A stretch of 64,000 nucleotides of DNA from Paramixta manurensis. Lineage in GTDB: Bacteria > Pseudomonadota > Gammaproteobacteria > Enterobacterales > Enterobacteriaceae. The stretch spans positions 3,472,001 through 3,536,000 of the forward strand of contig NZ_CP054212.1 of NCBI RefSeq assembly GCF_013285385.1, read 5' to 3'. Every line of letters begins with the position of its first letter. Within the stretch, counting starts at the first letter, position 1. A program made the position numbers and the translations under genes. The notes below the pieces were generated by a model. It did not search any database and had not been told where the DNA came from. It worked only from the letters and a program-made list of their open reading frames with translations. Below, piece by piece: positions 36,331-45,407 of the stretch.

Positions 36331-36894
36331 ATGGCCTATTTTTTCTACCATAAATGCAAAGATTCGGGAGAAGTTAAGGAGTTCAGAAACAAAGATGAAG
36401 TGGACGAAATCCGCAAAGCTTTGCTGATAAGTTCTGGAAGGACCATTATCGACAGGCAGCTATCCTCAGATACTCCGGATGTTCTGAAACATCTGATCAA
36501 CCGAGACATGAGTAAAGGGGATGACTTGGTTATTTTGGATCTTAACAGTTTGGGTGGTAGTGCAGAAATGATTCAGGAGAAAATAATTCTCTGCGCCAGG
36601 AAATCTATACGTATTCACTGTTACTTTCCTCAAAAGAAGCTAACCTCGACTGCTGACGGTTATTTTTTAGCGTTGATATTGCCAATGATACATGACAAAT
36701 GCAGGAGGGCGAATTTAGCGGCACTGAAGACCAGAAATATCACAAAACCACTAGGAAGGAGAGAAGGAAGTAAACATCGTGATCATATCGAGCTAGCTAA
36801 GCGCCGAGGGCTTACTCAGTCGCAAACCGCCAAACTATTGGAGATCAGCATATCGACAGTGAAACGTAACTGGAATAACGGAATTATCGGTTAA
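36331..36894 (+). CDS. Serine-recombinase-like protein lacking the catalytic motif
   Basis: 187 residues. The middle (GDDLVILDLNSLGGSAEMIQEKI, KSIRIHCYF) follows the resolvase/invertase pattern and the C-terminus (RREGSKHRDHIELAKRRGLTQSQTAKLLEISISTVKRNW) is a resolvase-type HTH. The usual N-terminal YxRVST motif with the nucleophilic serine is replaced by YFFYHKCKDSG. I therefore read it as a DNA-binding regulator derived from a serine recombinase, not an active recombinase. Confidence 0.75.
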   Translation: MAYFFYHKCKDSGEVKEFRNKDEVDEIRKALLISSGRTIIDRQLSSDTPDVLKHLINRDMSKGDDLVILDLNSLGGSAEMIQEKIILCARKSIRIHCYFPQKKLTSTADGYFLALILPMIHDKCRRANLAALKTRNITKPLGRREGSKHRDHIELAKRRGLTQSQTAKLLEISISTVKRNWNNGIIG

Positions 36895-37145
36895 TTCTAA
36901 AAAGCTAATTAGAGAGTAACTTTAATATAGCCACCACAGGCCAGGACTGTCTTTGTCTAAAATCTAGATGTTGGAAAGGTATTATAATGGCAATCTACTC
37001 TTAGCCCTGACTAATAGTCATCTAAGAGCAGTATTATTAATCAAGTAATTATCAGATCACAACAGTATGGGGATACGATGCTCTGATGCCTGAATATACC
37101 TGAATCAAAGACAATGTACAGTCTTATCTGTGTGGCAATCATTAA

Positions 37146-37165
37146 TACGGTCTTTAAAGACCGTA
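37146..37165. promoter_or_regulatory. 20-bp perfect palindrome before the YfjJ-like gene
   Basis: TACGGTCTTTAAAGACCGTA lies 25 bp before the next ATG in a 296-bp non-coding gap. A symmetric operator is more likely than a terminator because no T tract follows. The rest of the gap (36895-37145) shows no gene. Confidence 0.55.
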
Positions 37166-37190
37166 GGACTAACCACATAGGAATACTGAT

Positions 37191-37793
37191 ATGAGTTATG
37201 TTGAACTTTACCGATCAATAATCAATCAATCATTGAATTTGATTACGAACAGGCACCAAAGAGTTGTTGCGTTCAGAGTTGATACTCATTTTCCGGGGAT
37301 AGTTGACAACGGTGATAACATTTGCTGCTTTCATAGCCTGAAACCTGGTGAAATTAGCCGTATGTGCAAATCAATGGAGGCTAAGCTCATAGCCGATATT
37401 CAGAGAAAAGAGCGAGAAGGGAAACGCGTATACAGAGGAACAGTAATTATTATATGGGCGAGAGAATTTTCATTATCGGGTAAATGCCATTACCACCTTT
37501 GCTTGCTGTTTAACAAAGATGCCTACTACCATCTCGGGGATTATGAGCAAGAAAATACGCTAAGAGCAATGATCACCGGAGCTTGGTATAGCGCGATGGG
37601 CCTGCATCTGGACGATTATCGAGGCTTGGTGCATTTTCCAGAGAACTGCCGTTATGTGCTGAACTCGAACCATCTTGATTTCCAATATCATTATCAGGAG
37701 CTGCTGAACCGCCTAGATTATCTCGCTAAAATAGAGACCAAGATCTTTGGTGAAGGATATCGTAATTTCGGTTCTTACCAAATCGACCTTTAA
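37191..37793 (+). CDS. YagK/YfjJ-type inovirus Gp2-family protein
   Basis: 200 residues. The C-terminal signature (LLNRLDYLAKIETKIFGEGYRNFGSYQ) is that of the YagK/YfjJ domain in cryptic CP4 elements and filamentous-phage Gp2-like proteins. A HUH-like pair of histidines in GKCHYHLCLLF is compatible with a rolling-circle replication-initiator ancestry. AGGAATACTGAT precedes the ATG. Confidence 0.85.
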   Translation: MSYVELYRSIINQSLNLITNRHQRVVAFRVDTHFPGIVDNGDNICCFHSLKPGEISRMCKSMEAKLIADIQRKEREGKRVYRGTVIIIWAREFSLSGKCHYHLCLLFNKDAYYHLGDYEQENTLRAMITGAWYSAMGLHLDDYRGLVHFPENCRYVLNSNHLDFQYHYQELLNRLDYLAKIETKIFGEGYRNFGSYQIDL

Positions 37794-37833
37794 TTTCAAT
37801 GTGGCCTTCCTGTTTAGGGAAGGCCTTCTCACG

Positions 37834-38748
37834 TCAGGGATAAGTGATATGTCCTACAATCGCGCAGATGAGTCGATAATCGCAAACGTAGAAGATTTCC
37901 GGATTTTCAGCATCTTGCTCGCCGATAAAGAAGACCCAGGCTTTATCTTTCAGCCCTTTGTCTTTAGCCTCTATTGCCTCTGTTCGGGCGGCCTCCAGCT
38001 CTTTACGAACCACAGTACGCTTGGCTTTTGACCAGCTAGTCCATTCAATGTGGATCTGGTAGCTTCGGGTTGGTTTAGGCTTACCTGCCTCATCTTTTCC
38101 CCATTCACCAGACAGCGGAATGATGAGTTTTTCATCATTTTCAGAAAATTTGTTCCAGAGTAGTGGTGCATAAAAGATCTTCGGCTCCGGGTAGGGTTGA
38201 ACCTCTTTTCGGAGCTTTTTAAATGCCGTCATGTAGATTTGACCACTAATACCGGGAACGTTAAGCGACATTCCCCGGTCATGCGGGAAACGAATGAAGG
38301 CACGGCAAATATTACGAATAGCATTCACTTGACGCCGGGATTGTCGTTCGGGTGAATTACCTTCACCAGATGCTGAGGATGCTGAACGCGTCGAACTGGA
38401 CTTACTTTCACCACCAGCGATATCTGGTTCAACAACCGGGCGCTGTTCAATCAACTTTAATCCCGAGGGCATTAAACCTGGGGCACTGTCCAGTATGTTG
38501 CGGACACTCTCCTTCAGGCCCTGGCGAATTACTGTGCTTTCAGCATCAGCATCACATTCATGATGATGTTGAATATGGCGTTTCTTTTTAAAATAGGCTC
38601 TAACTTTTTTATCTTTTTCCCATGCAGCAGGATGCATGGTTATACCACATCCCCAGCATACGTAACCTTCAGTATCAACGCTATCAAGCAACCAAAGATC
38701 CTCTGCCTCCACAATCTCACGGGTACGTTTATCACGTGCAGATTCCAT
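37834..38748 (-). CDS. CoiA-like zinc-finger protein in the defence cluster
   Basis: 304 residues. The N-terminus has a CxxC...HxxxHxxxC arrangement (Cys31, Cys34 in CWGCG; His61-63; Cys65) that resembles the zinc finger of the CoiA/competence family. A Ser-rich linker follows (SKSSSTRSASSASGEG, about 115-131), then an unrecognised C-terminal half ending in strands around AWVFFIGEQD and FYVCDYRLICAIVG. AAGGAGAAAGTA before ATG is a strong ribosome site. It lies 43 bp downstream of the large nuclease-STAND gene on the same strand, so the two are likely co-expressed. Function unknown. Confidence 0.7.
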   Translation of the reverse strand: MESARDKRTREIVEAEDLWLLDSVDTEGYVCWGCGITMHPAAWEKDKKVRAYFKKKRHIQHHHECDADAESTVIRQGLKESVRNILDSAPGLMPSGLKLIEQRPVVEPDIAGGESKSSSTRSASSASGEGNSPERQSRRQVNAIRNICRAFIRFPHDRGMSLNVPGISGQIYMTAFKKLRKEVQPYPEPKIFYAPLLWNKFSENDEKLIIPLSGEWGKDEAGKPKPTRSYQIHIEWTSWSKAKRTVVRKELEAARTEAIEAKDKGLKDKAWVFFIGEQDAENPEIFYVCDYRLICAIVGHITYP

Positions 38749-38791
38749 TACTTTCTCCTTATCGCAGAACGTTTGTATAAGCTTCTAGCCT

Positions 38792-41700
38792 TTATTCAAA
38801 CCGTTGTTCCCTTTCACTATCTTCCCGTTGTTCGCGTTCTTTTTGGCGTTCGATCCACTGACTCATTTTTTCACAAACTATTTTGGCAGCCTCGGCGATA
38901 TCTGGACGCTCATGTTTGCACAGTGTGCTGATGGTCCTTGATCTAGCTTGCATTATATTCGCCAGGCTACCAGTCCAGGATGATGGAGTGATTCGCTCAG
39001 CAAAAGACTCCAGCACAACTAATGGCTCAGGAGAGGCCTCTAACAGTTCTATAGCAGCCTCGTGTAGGGTTAGTACATTCTGTTCATCATTCTTTGACCA
39101 GAGAGTAACGCCAGCCGCAATAGCAGCCCAAACTCTGGGGTCATTTCTAGCACGGCACCATGCAATCAAGACGCTAGTACTTACATCAGCAAGAGGAGAA
39201 TGGCGTAAACCGCCACGACGAATAAAGAACTGTCTTCTCTGCTGTTGTTCCTCGGTGCATTCAAAAATGCAATTGAGAAATGATTCAGGCATTAACGCAA
39301 CAGTTGTTGCTATAGCCTTCTCGAATTCAAAAACATATCCATAGCTTTCATCAATGACATTGAAAATTGTGTCTAGCCACTCAATTTTTTTTGCCTCATT
39401 ACCATCGAAACGCAACGCGACATCGATAACTCGCTCCATGTGAAAATCAGTTGTACCTCTTTGGCCTCTGTCACTGTTTTTAACCCGCTGGATTGCAGCA
39501 GCAAGACCAATCAACCGAAAGTCTGCGCCAAGCGTATCTGCCGATTTGTCTTTACCATGCAGTCTCATGGAGAGCGCATGCAAAATGACATTATCTCCGC
39601 TTGTTTTATTCAGGAGCTGCTCAGCAAGCTCGAGAACACGAATTCTCGGCAAATTGGCATATTGTTCTCGCCATAAAATAGGCTCATACATGAAAGGGGT
39701 GATGTCTGGATCATCCAAATGCTTCATGCAGCGATCCAAATCATTTAATGTAAATTTCCCCCAAGGATGCAAGCCAACCAATACCTGTCGAAATTCAGGA
39801 TGCTGCACACATTTGTCGAGAAACTCCTGTGCTAACGCTGGATCGGTAGAATCTACTTCTTCGATGAATCCCCTAAGGACTCCAAAATCTTTATTAACAT
39901 TTGGCTGATTTTCTATTAGTTCAACAAGTTGCTGCCAGCCAATAAGAAGATCATGTGCCCCTCGAGCAAGTCCTCGACCAAAGACAGCGCGATAAGGCAT
40001 TCCATCGATGGAGAACAGATCTGCTCCTAACTCCTCAAGCGCATGATTTGATAAGGCAAAGTCCTGTCCCAATTGAAGTGCTTTAGCTTCAAGTCGTTTT
40101 CCGGCTGCGGTATATTTATCGGAGTCCTCATGTTCAAAATCCGGATCCAGTGCCCAATAGTCATGATTTGTACTCAACACGTATGTCTTTATTGTTGGAA
40201 TTAACTCTGTGGGCTCCAACAGCTTCTCTAAGGCAGCAAGATTGTCCGGTAACGGCTCAACATCATCTCCATCTCCATGCTTGGTATAGTCAAAATAGAT
40301 TGTTGTACGAACGGCTTTCCAACCTTCTATCCAATGACTAAAAGCATTTAATGTACGGGCCGCATCGACGAGTTTGTCTCGCATTGCTTCTTGAAACCAA
40401 ATTCCCCTGAATTTGTCAGCTAGGATTGATCGTGCCGACCTTTCAAGTTCAGGATCTCCGGATGCCGCTAATTGGATAATGGCGTCAATAAAGGAGCTGC
40501 GCCATTCGACAAGTTCATCATAGTTGGGTTCGTATCCATAGTCTCTTGGTCGAGCTCCAAACTCACCAACCCCAAACCCTGACCACGGTGGGCCATCCAG
40601 GGCAGTTGACAGCATCTTTAAGCCCAAAGATCTACGTGTAATAATGCTTGATGCAATGCATTCGTTCATTAAAGCAATACGCTGGCTTAGGGATGCATGA
40701 GTACCAGACAGATACGCCTGGAAAAACCTTGGGACCATGTTTCGAGCAGAATTCAGGTCATTATTATCGGCTTCGTTCTCTGCCATTTGAATAAGAAGCT
40801 TGGCGCATCGTTCAAAGGCGTTCGGTTCGTATGCCATCAATTGTAAAAGACGCAGAATACTACGTCGCTGCGGATTGTAGCCCGGTCCCATAACTTTGAA
40901 ATCAGATGATGAGAGTACGGCCTCAATTCTGTTGAGCAATGCTTCAGGTGCAACCGGTCCGATATACTCAAGTATTCGTAACGAAATATCATTTAACTCG
41001 GCTATTCTTCCTAACATTCCTTCAGGCTGAAGCCAGGCTTCTACAATTTCTTTCGCAACAGGATGGTCATGCAACAACCCCAAGCGATGCGAAAAAGACA
41101 TTAATAAACGCTCACAATCCGGAGCTTCAAAAGTCGCCCTAAGTTGATCAATGGGAATACTGTCGAGTGCGGATGCTGCCAATCTGTTAGCAATGGCATG
41201 AGGTAAGATAGCTCTCCAGTGAGATCTTTTCTGAACGATATGACGTTCCATCAGCTTCGTAACGGCTTTAAATAACTGGGTTCTGGAATACCCAAAGAGC
41301 GCCCCTAATATTTCCAGTTCATCGGTAGCAGCATCTGGACTAGAAATCGAGAATGAATACACCAGTGACAATATTTCAGCTTGCTCCCGTAAATTACCAT
41401 CAGGATGATTACGCTGTTCAAACAAGCGATTAAATAACTGCGCATCAGAAAGTAGAGCCAAACTCTCGCCTTCCTCCCCTCTCTCAGCTATAGCCAAAGC
41501 AACTCTTGCATTCCCATCTGCAAACTCAGCAATACGACGGGCATTATTTTGACCAATTGAAGGGAAGCGACGAATAAGAAGTTGCTCTGCCACCTCTGGA
41601 CCATCTGTCTCAATATGGATGACCTCAGTTGTCTGTGGTTTGTCATCCCTAATGTCGTACTCGATCGTGATGAGGCTTACTTCTTTTCCTGCGGCTGATA

Positions 41701-42643
41701 CCTTGCTGGCAAGCGAAGCATGGAGCTCTGACGGGCAATTATCAAGGATCATAACTGCTCGTCGGTCCTCAGCGATCAGCTTATCAAGCATTGCTGTAGC
41801 CGACGGTACTGGCTCAGAGCCAGTATCAATATAAATAGCTACTGTCCGGTCAAGCGCATCTGTTCCAACAGTTTCATCAAAGAGCGCCTGAACGATCCGA
41901 GTCTTCCCGACACCAGATAATCCTGTAATACGAACCGCCTTATTCGTCGAACGGATAAGTTCTCGCATTGGGCTAATTGCTTCATCAATTTTGAGTTTTT
42001 GCCCCTTTCCCGACGGTAAAGTAATGGTTACACCTGGGGCTGAGATTAAAGTGTCTGTAACACCTTGTGGCGGGTTGCTCCAGGCTCCGTAGGGTTGCCA
42101 ACCGGAATACCCTTGCCCAAGCTTCCCTTTTACCCACAGCATGATTGATGGATGTTGGCGCAGCCATTGAATGAGTTTGGAACGGTCGTAGAAATCAAGA
42201 TGAAGATTGCTTTTGTTAGGATCATCTTTTACTGCATCCCTCATCGCTTTAAGACGATCTGTCTTTCCAGACGGCGAGCAATCATCACCAAGGCTGACAA
42301 TGATGTAGCTTCCTTGTTTTCTGGCTTGTTCAGATATGATGGGTGAAGGCGATTTACCGGTGCCCATTTCCTTCTCAATTGCAGCCTTTGGCATCTTATG
42401 TTTCTTTGCCTGGAAGACCGTATCAGGCCTTACAAGAAAGCCAGGTTCCAGTTGATCAACTGGAACCTGAACATGGATATCAATTCCTCCGTCAGGGGCT
42501 GTAATTGAACCAGACCAATTTACACATGCTGGGCTATAGCCATGCATTGCCACTTCAGCTTCTGCTAGCCGAGCTATCAGCTCTTCTAGCTGGATATCGG
42601 AGAGCCGAAGTAATTCGTCCTTTTCAATGTCAAAGATTGCCAC
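38792..42643 (-). CDS. Large nuclease-STAND ATPase, Avs-like candidate defence protein
   Basis: 1283 residues from GTG 42643 (AAGGTGAAGG upstream). The N-terminal PD-(D/E)xK-type domain (about 20-175) shows APDGGIDIHV then FQAKKHK (Gln78-x-Lys80). The P-loop ATPase has Walker A GLSGVGKT (241-248) and Walker B AVMILDNC (296-303), followed by a helical region with winged-helix and ARM/TPR-like repeats (about 420-1270). The order nuclease, STAND ATPase, long helical sensor is that of antiviral Avs proteins, where the C-terminal part recognises a phage protein and the nuclease then cuts DNA. I cannot assign it to a named Avs type. Flanked by a DUF5677-like gene and a zinc-finger gene. Confidence 0.8.
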   Translation of the reverse strand: MAIFDIEKDELLRLSDIQLEELIARLAEAEVAMHGYSPACVNWSGSITAPDGGIDIHVQVPVDQLEPGFLVRPDTVFQAKKHKMPKAAIEKEMGTGKSPSPIISEQARKQGSYIIVSLGDDCSPSGKTDRLKAMRDAVKDDPNKSNLHLDFYDRSKLIQWLRQHPSIMLWVKGKLGQGYSGWQPYGAWSNPPQGVTDTLISAPGVTITLPSGKGQKLKIDEAISPMRELIRSTNKAVRITGLSGVGKTRIVQALFDETVGTDALDRTVAIYIDTGSEPVPSATAMLDKLIAEDRRAVMILDNCPSELHASLASKVSAAGKEVSLITIEYDIRDDKPQTTEVIHIETDGPEVAEQLLIRRFPSIGQNNARRIAEFADGNARVALAIAERGEEGESLALLSDAQLFNRLFEQRNHPDGNLREQAEILSLVYSFSISSPDAATDELEILGALFGYSRTQLFKAVTKLMERHIVQKRSHWRAILPHAIANRLAASALDSIPIDQLRATFEAPDCERLLMSFSHRLGLLHDHPVAKEIVEAWLQPEGMLGRIAELNDISLRILEYIGPVAPEALLNRIEAVLSSSDFKVMGPGYNPQRRSILRLLQLMAYEPNAFERCAKLLIQMAENEADNNDLNSARNMVPRFFQAYLSGTHASLSQRIALMNECIASSIITRRSLGLKMLSTALDGPPWSGFGVGEFGARPRDYGYEPNYDELVEWRSSFIDAIIQLAASGDPELERSARSILADKFRGIWFQEAMRDKLVDAARTLNAFSHWIEGWKAVRTTIYFDYTKHGDGDDVEPLPDNLAALEKLLEPTELIPTIKTYVLSTNHDYWALDPDFEHEDSDKYTAAGKRLEAKALQLGQDFALSNHALEELGADLFSIDGMPYRAVFGRGLARGAHDLLIGWQQLVELIENQPNVNKDFGVLRGFIEEVDSTDPALAQEFLDKCVQHPEFRQVLVGLHPWGKFTLNDLDRCMKHLDDPDITPFMYEPILWREQYANLPRIRVLELAEQLLNKTSGDNVILHALSMRLHGKDKSADTLGADFRLIGLAAAIQRVKNSDRGQRGTTDFHMERVIDVALRFDGNEAKKIEWLDTIFNVIDESYGYVFEFEKAIATTVALMPESFLNCIFECTEEQQQRRQFFIRRGGLRHSPLADVSTSVLIAWCRARNDPRVWAAIAAGVTLWSKNDEQNVLTLHEAAIELLEASPEPLVVLESFAERITPSSWTGSLANIMQARSRTISTLCKHERPDIAEAAKIVCEKMSQWIERQKEREQREDSEREQRFE

Positions 42644-42813
42644 GCCTTCACCTTAGTAAAAAATTTTTGCCATTATTCATACTTTGAGTTCACCAAAAAC
42701 TGAGTAACTTCTATCCATTCTCCAAATATTCAGCTTTCATGCATCGTTCGTTTGGGTTGACATCATGTGAGTAAGATTAAAATACAACCGGCGTCATTTT
42801 CGTTTCCCAGATT

Positions 42814-43905
42814 TTATTCAAAATTATCAGCTTCACCTTTCTTCATTAGGGCATCAGATGCGGCAACAACTTCTTCTTTCAACTTCTCATGCCACAACCA
42901 GAGCACGGAGCTATATAGCAAACGTTGATCGTTTGGTGAAACTGAGATTATCGCCTGAGTGGCCTGTATTAAGGACAAGCTGGTGCACTGAATAGGCTCT
43001 AACAGCCCTTCATTAGATGGTCCGCATAGCAAGAGATCTTTATTTGAAAGCGATGTACCGAGCTTGAAGCCAATACTGTCAATTCCTGCATGAATATACT
43101 GGTTGGCAAAGCCGTAGTGCGGTCGCAAAAAGTCCAGCTCGACAAATTCCTCAATATCACTAAAGCGAACCTTAGTTCTGGCACTGGGTTCTTTTCCTAA
43201 AGCTTTTGCGGCCCAACCTAATTCATTGCCGAAACCCGCTTCATACTTACCAACGATGTCATTTCTTTCGAGATCAAACCGACTTAAATCTTCTGGGGAG
43301 AAAGAAGTAAAACCCAACTCTTCACTATATTTATTATAGCGATTAGCAGCTTTTCGCCTCTGTATGCTCTGAAAATCCGTGAATCTTTTCGCCAGGTCTT
43401 CGTCGCCTTCTGCAATAAATATCAATATGGCCGTGGTTTCATGGAGCGTTCTCCAACGGGCCATTGCACCGTCTGCAAAGCCACCCTTTAGAAGATGAGA
43501 TATCTCGCAGGAAACCTGGACAGCACGTGCGTGCAGTCGGGTGGTTATGTTCAGTTTTGCGGACCTTTCTCCAGAACCGGTGCGATACTCACTGTTTACC
43601 TCATTACTGATTTCAGTACAGCCATAAATTAATGCATCCAGCCGCTTTAAAGGGGACTCCCATGTTGTAAATAGTCTTCCTCTAAATGCATCTAAATTTT
43701 CATAATGGTCCTTTAATACCTCCCCTTTAGCCTCATCCAAATACTCGAACATTTTCAACGCAACCAAATGCTCTATGTCTTCAGAATGAGTATCTAACCA
43801 CTCAGCAATCTCTGCGGGAGACATATTGCCGCTACCAGCCACATCCTGTATCTGAGAAAGTACTTTTTTGTTTAACAAGTTCAGTTCCTTAGAGAGGGTC
43901 AGCAC
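42814..43905 (-). CDS. DUF5677-family protein
   Basis: 363 residues, helical. The stretch GFADGAMARWRTLHE (142-156), preceded by LHARAVQVSCEISHLLKGG, is the hallmark I associate with DUF5677, a family of unknown function found in defence islands. No catalytic motif is obvious. GTG start at 43905 sits 4 bp from a 9-bp inverted repeat in the divergent control region. It is 170 bp upstream of the nuclease-STAND gene, on the same strand. Confidence 0.75.
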   Translation of the reverse strand: MLTLSKELNLLNKKVLSQIQDVAGSGNMSPAEIAEWLDTHSEDIEHLVALKMFEYLDEAKGEVLKDHYENLDAFRGRLFTTWESPLKRLDALIYGCTEISNEVNSEYRTGSGERSAKLNITTRLHARAVQVSCEISHLLKGGFADGAMARWRTLHETTAILIFIAEGDEDLAKRFTDFQSIQRRKAANRYNKYSEELGFTSFSPEDLSRFDLERNDIVGKYEAGFGNELGWAAKALGKEPSARTKVRFSDIEEFVELDFLRPHYGFANQYIHAGIDSIGFKLGTSLSNKDLLLCGPSNEGLLEPIQCTSLSLIQATQAIISVSPNDQRLLYSSVLWLWHEKLKEEVVAASDALMKKGEADNFE

Positions 43906-43908
43906 TCC

Positions 43909-43938
43909 GTCGACGTAGTAATGTGGATTTACGTCGAC
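43909..43938. promoter_or_regulatory. Inverted repeat in the divergent control region of the defence cluster
   Basis: GTCGACGTA (43909-43917) and TACGTCGAC (43930-43938) are perfect 9-bp arms with a 12-bp spacer. They lie between the DUF5677-like and radical-SAM genes, close to the start of the former. A repressor binding here could control both units. No regulator gene is present in the cluster itself. Confidence 0.55.
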
Positions 43939-44071
43939 ACTAAACGCGTAACTTTTAAGCGTCTACTGAAAGCGAAAAGCAAACCTTACGCAATCTTTTT
44001 TTAGGGATTTCTCGCTATGATATTAAATACTCTTACTTTTGTGGGTTTTAAGCAGCGGGGAACTTGGTGTT

Positions 44072-44974
44072 ATGAAGTCCAGAATCGGACCAAACGGAGT
44101 GCATTTCTTCGATCGAAATACAGGTTTGAACATCCTATTAGACGAATTGCACCCTCAGGGGGCAGTTTGGTCGACGTCTCCCCGTCAAGTCTCAATAGCA
44201 CTCACCAATCTTTGCGATCTCCATTGCGCGTACTGTTTTGCGCCCAAACACAAGGCAGTGCTGCATACTAACCAAGTACTTAGCTGGTTAAAGGAATTGG
44301 ATACTGAAGGATGCCTCGGCATCGGCTTTGGCGGAGGGGAACCAACTTTCCATCCAGATTTCGTCGAAATATGCAAACGGGCTGCCGGGGAAACTCAGCT
44401 TGCCGTGACATTCACGACCCATGGTCATCGTTTGTCGCAACAATTAGTTAAACACCTCAAAGGTTCAATTCACTTCGCGCGTATTAGCGTTGACGGGACA
44501 GGCAGTACCTATGAAGAACTGCGCGGAAAACCTTTTGCCAACTTACTTAAGGGAATTGAATCGATTGCAACATTGTCGCCCTTTGGAATAAACGTCGTGA
44601 TAAACGAACGTACAGTCTTTGAGCTTGATGCAGTAACTGAGCTGGCGCAACAGTTTGGAGCTAGTGAATTGCTGTTATTGCCTCAGCAAGCAACTAACGC
44701 GGTCGCAAGTATGAATGAAGTGGTCGGCCGAGAGCTTAAGAACTGGGTCTCCAACTATAGAGGAGAGGTTCGACTTGCAGTAAGTGAGGTGGGAGCGTCA
44801 GGACTGCCCATATGCGATCCTCTTCCTGATGAAACTGGCCTTCGAGCCTACGCGCACATAGACGCTTCCGGCATATTGCGTATGAGTTCTTATTCAACCA
44901 CCGGTGTGGATATTGGTGAAACCGGTGTTCTGTCAGCGCTTAAGCGACTTCGTAATACCTTAGAGATGAAATAA
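44072..44974 (+). CDS. Radical SAM enzyme of the candidate defence operon
   Basis: 300 residues from ATG 44072; an in-frame TTG at 44039 is possible but less likely. The [4Fe-4S]/SAM motif CDLHCAYC (48-55, CxxxCxxC) is followed by GFGGGEPTFHPDF (SAM-binding GGE motif) and a TIM-barrel-like pattern (ISVDGTG, INVVINE, LLLLPQQ). No second cysteine cluster of SPASM type is seen. The substrate is unknown. The gene is 11 bp upstream of the DUF6375-like gene and in one operon with the second STAND ATPase. It does not carry the motif I know from prokaryotic viperins. Confidence 0.85.
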   Translation: MKSRIGPNGVHFFDRNTGLNILLDELHPQGAVWSTSPRQVSIALTNLCDLHCAYCFAPKHKAVLHTNQVLSWLKELDTEGCLGIGFGGGEPTFHPDFVEICKRAAGETQLAVTFTTHGHRLSQQLVKHLKGSIHFARISVDGTGSTYEELRGKPFANLLKGIESIATLSPFGINVVINERTVFELDAVTELAQQFGASELLLLPQQATNAVASMNEVVGRELKNWVSNYRGEVRLAVSEVGASGLPICDPLPDETGLRAYAHIDASGILRMSSYSTTGVDIGETGVLSALKRLRNTLEMK

Positions 44975-44985
44975 GGGGCACAGTA

Positions 44986-45393
44986 ATGAAAATTTGGAAC
45001 GGATATGGTTCTGAGCATTCGATGAACTTAGTTCTCATCGGAAAATTCAAGCAAGAGCAAGATGCAGAGAAGGTCGAGAAGGATATTAAAACGCTCAGTA
45101 CTCAGGCTGAGAAAGATGAATGTTACTCGATCCCTTTTGATGAGCCAGAGAATCAACGGTTTTCAGATGAAATGCTCTCATTACTATACAGCCTAAAACT
45201 CCACACTTTAGGACCAACCGATCTTGGTCAATTGGTGTCAGATCATCATCTAGATCGTGAAGGCGATAGAATAACAATAACTACTGATGAGGCAGAGGTA
45301 TCTGCGTTCGTTAAGCTGTTTGTCGAGGCTGGAGCAAAGGTTGAGATTTTCTCAGCGCATGACTATCCGTCCGATTCCAACGATGCCAGTTGA
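44986..45393 (+). CDS. DUF6375-like small protein
   Basis: 135 residues, mixed alpha/beta. The N-terminus MKIWNGYGSEHSMNLVLIG matches what I recall of DUF6375, which has no known function. It has a charged first half and an acidic C-terminus (HDYPSDSNDAS). It sits between the radical SAM gene (11 bp) and the STAND gene (14 bp to the preferred start), so it is probably a partner of one of them. Confidence 0.72.
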   Translation: MKIWNGYGSEHSMNLVLIGKFKQEQDAEKVEKDIKTLSTQAEKDECYSIPFDEPENQRFSDEMLSLLYSLKLHTLGPTDLGQLVSDHHLDREGDRITITTDEAEVSAFVKLFVEAGAKVEIFSAHDYPSDSNDAS

Positions 45394-45407
45394 CAGAGGA
45401 TGCATTG

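Noticed and set aside
44039..44071. TTG at 44039 as start of the radical-SAM gene
   Set aside because: The ATG at 44072 has GGGGA upstream and gives a normal N-terminus; the extra 11 residues look random.
44072..44974. Prokaryotic viperin
   Set aside because: The radical-SAM motif is CDLHCAYC and the surrounding residues do not resemble the viperin NYKCGFC context; genomic partners also differ.
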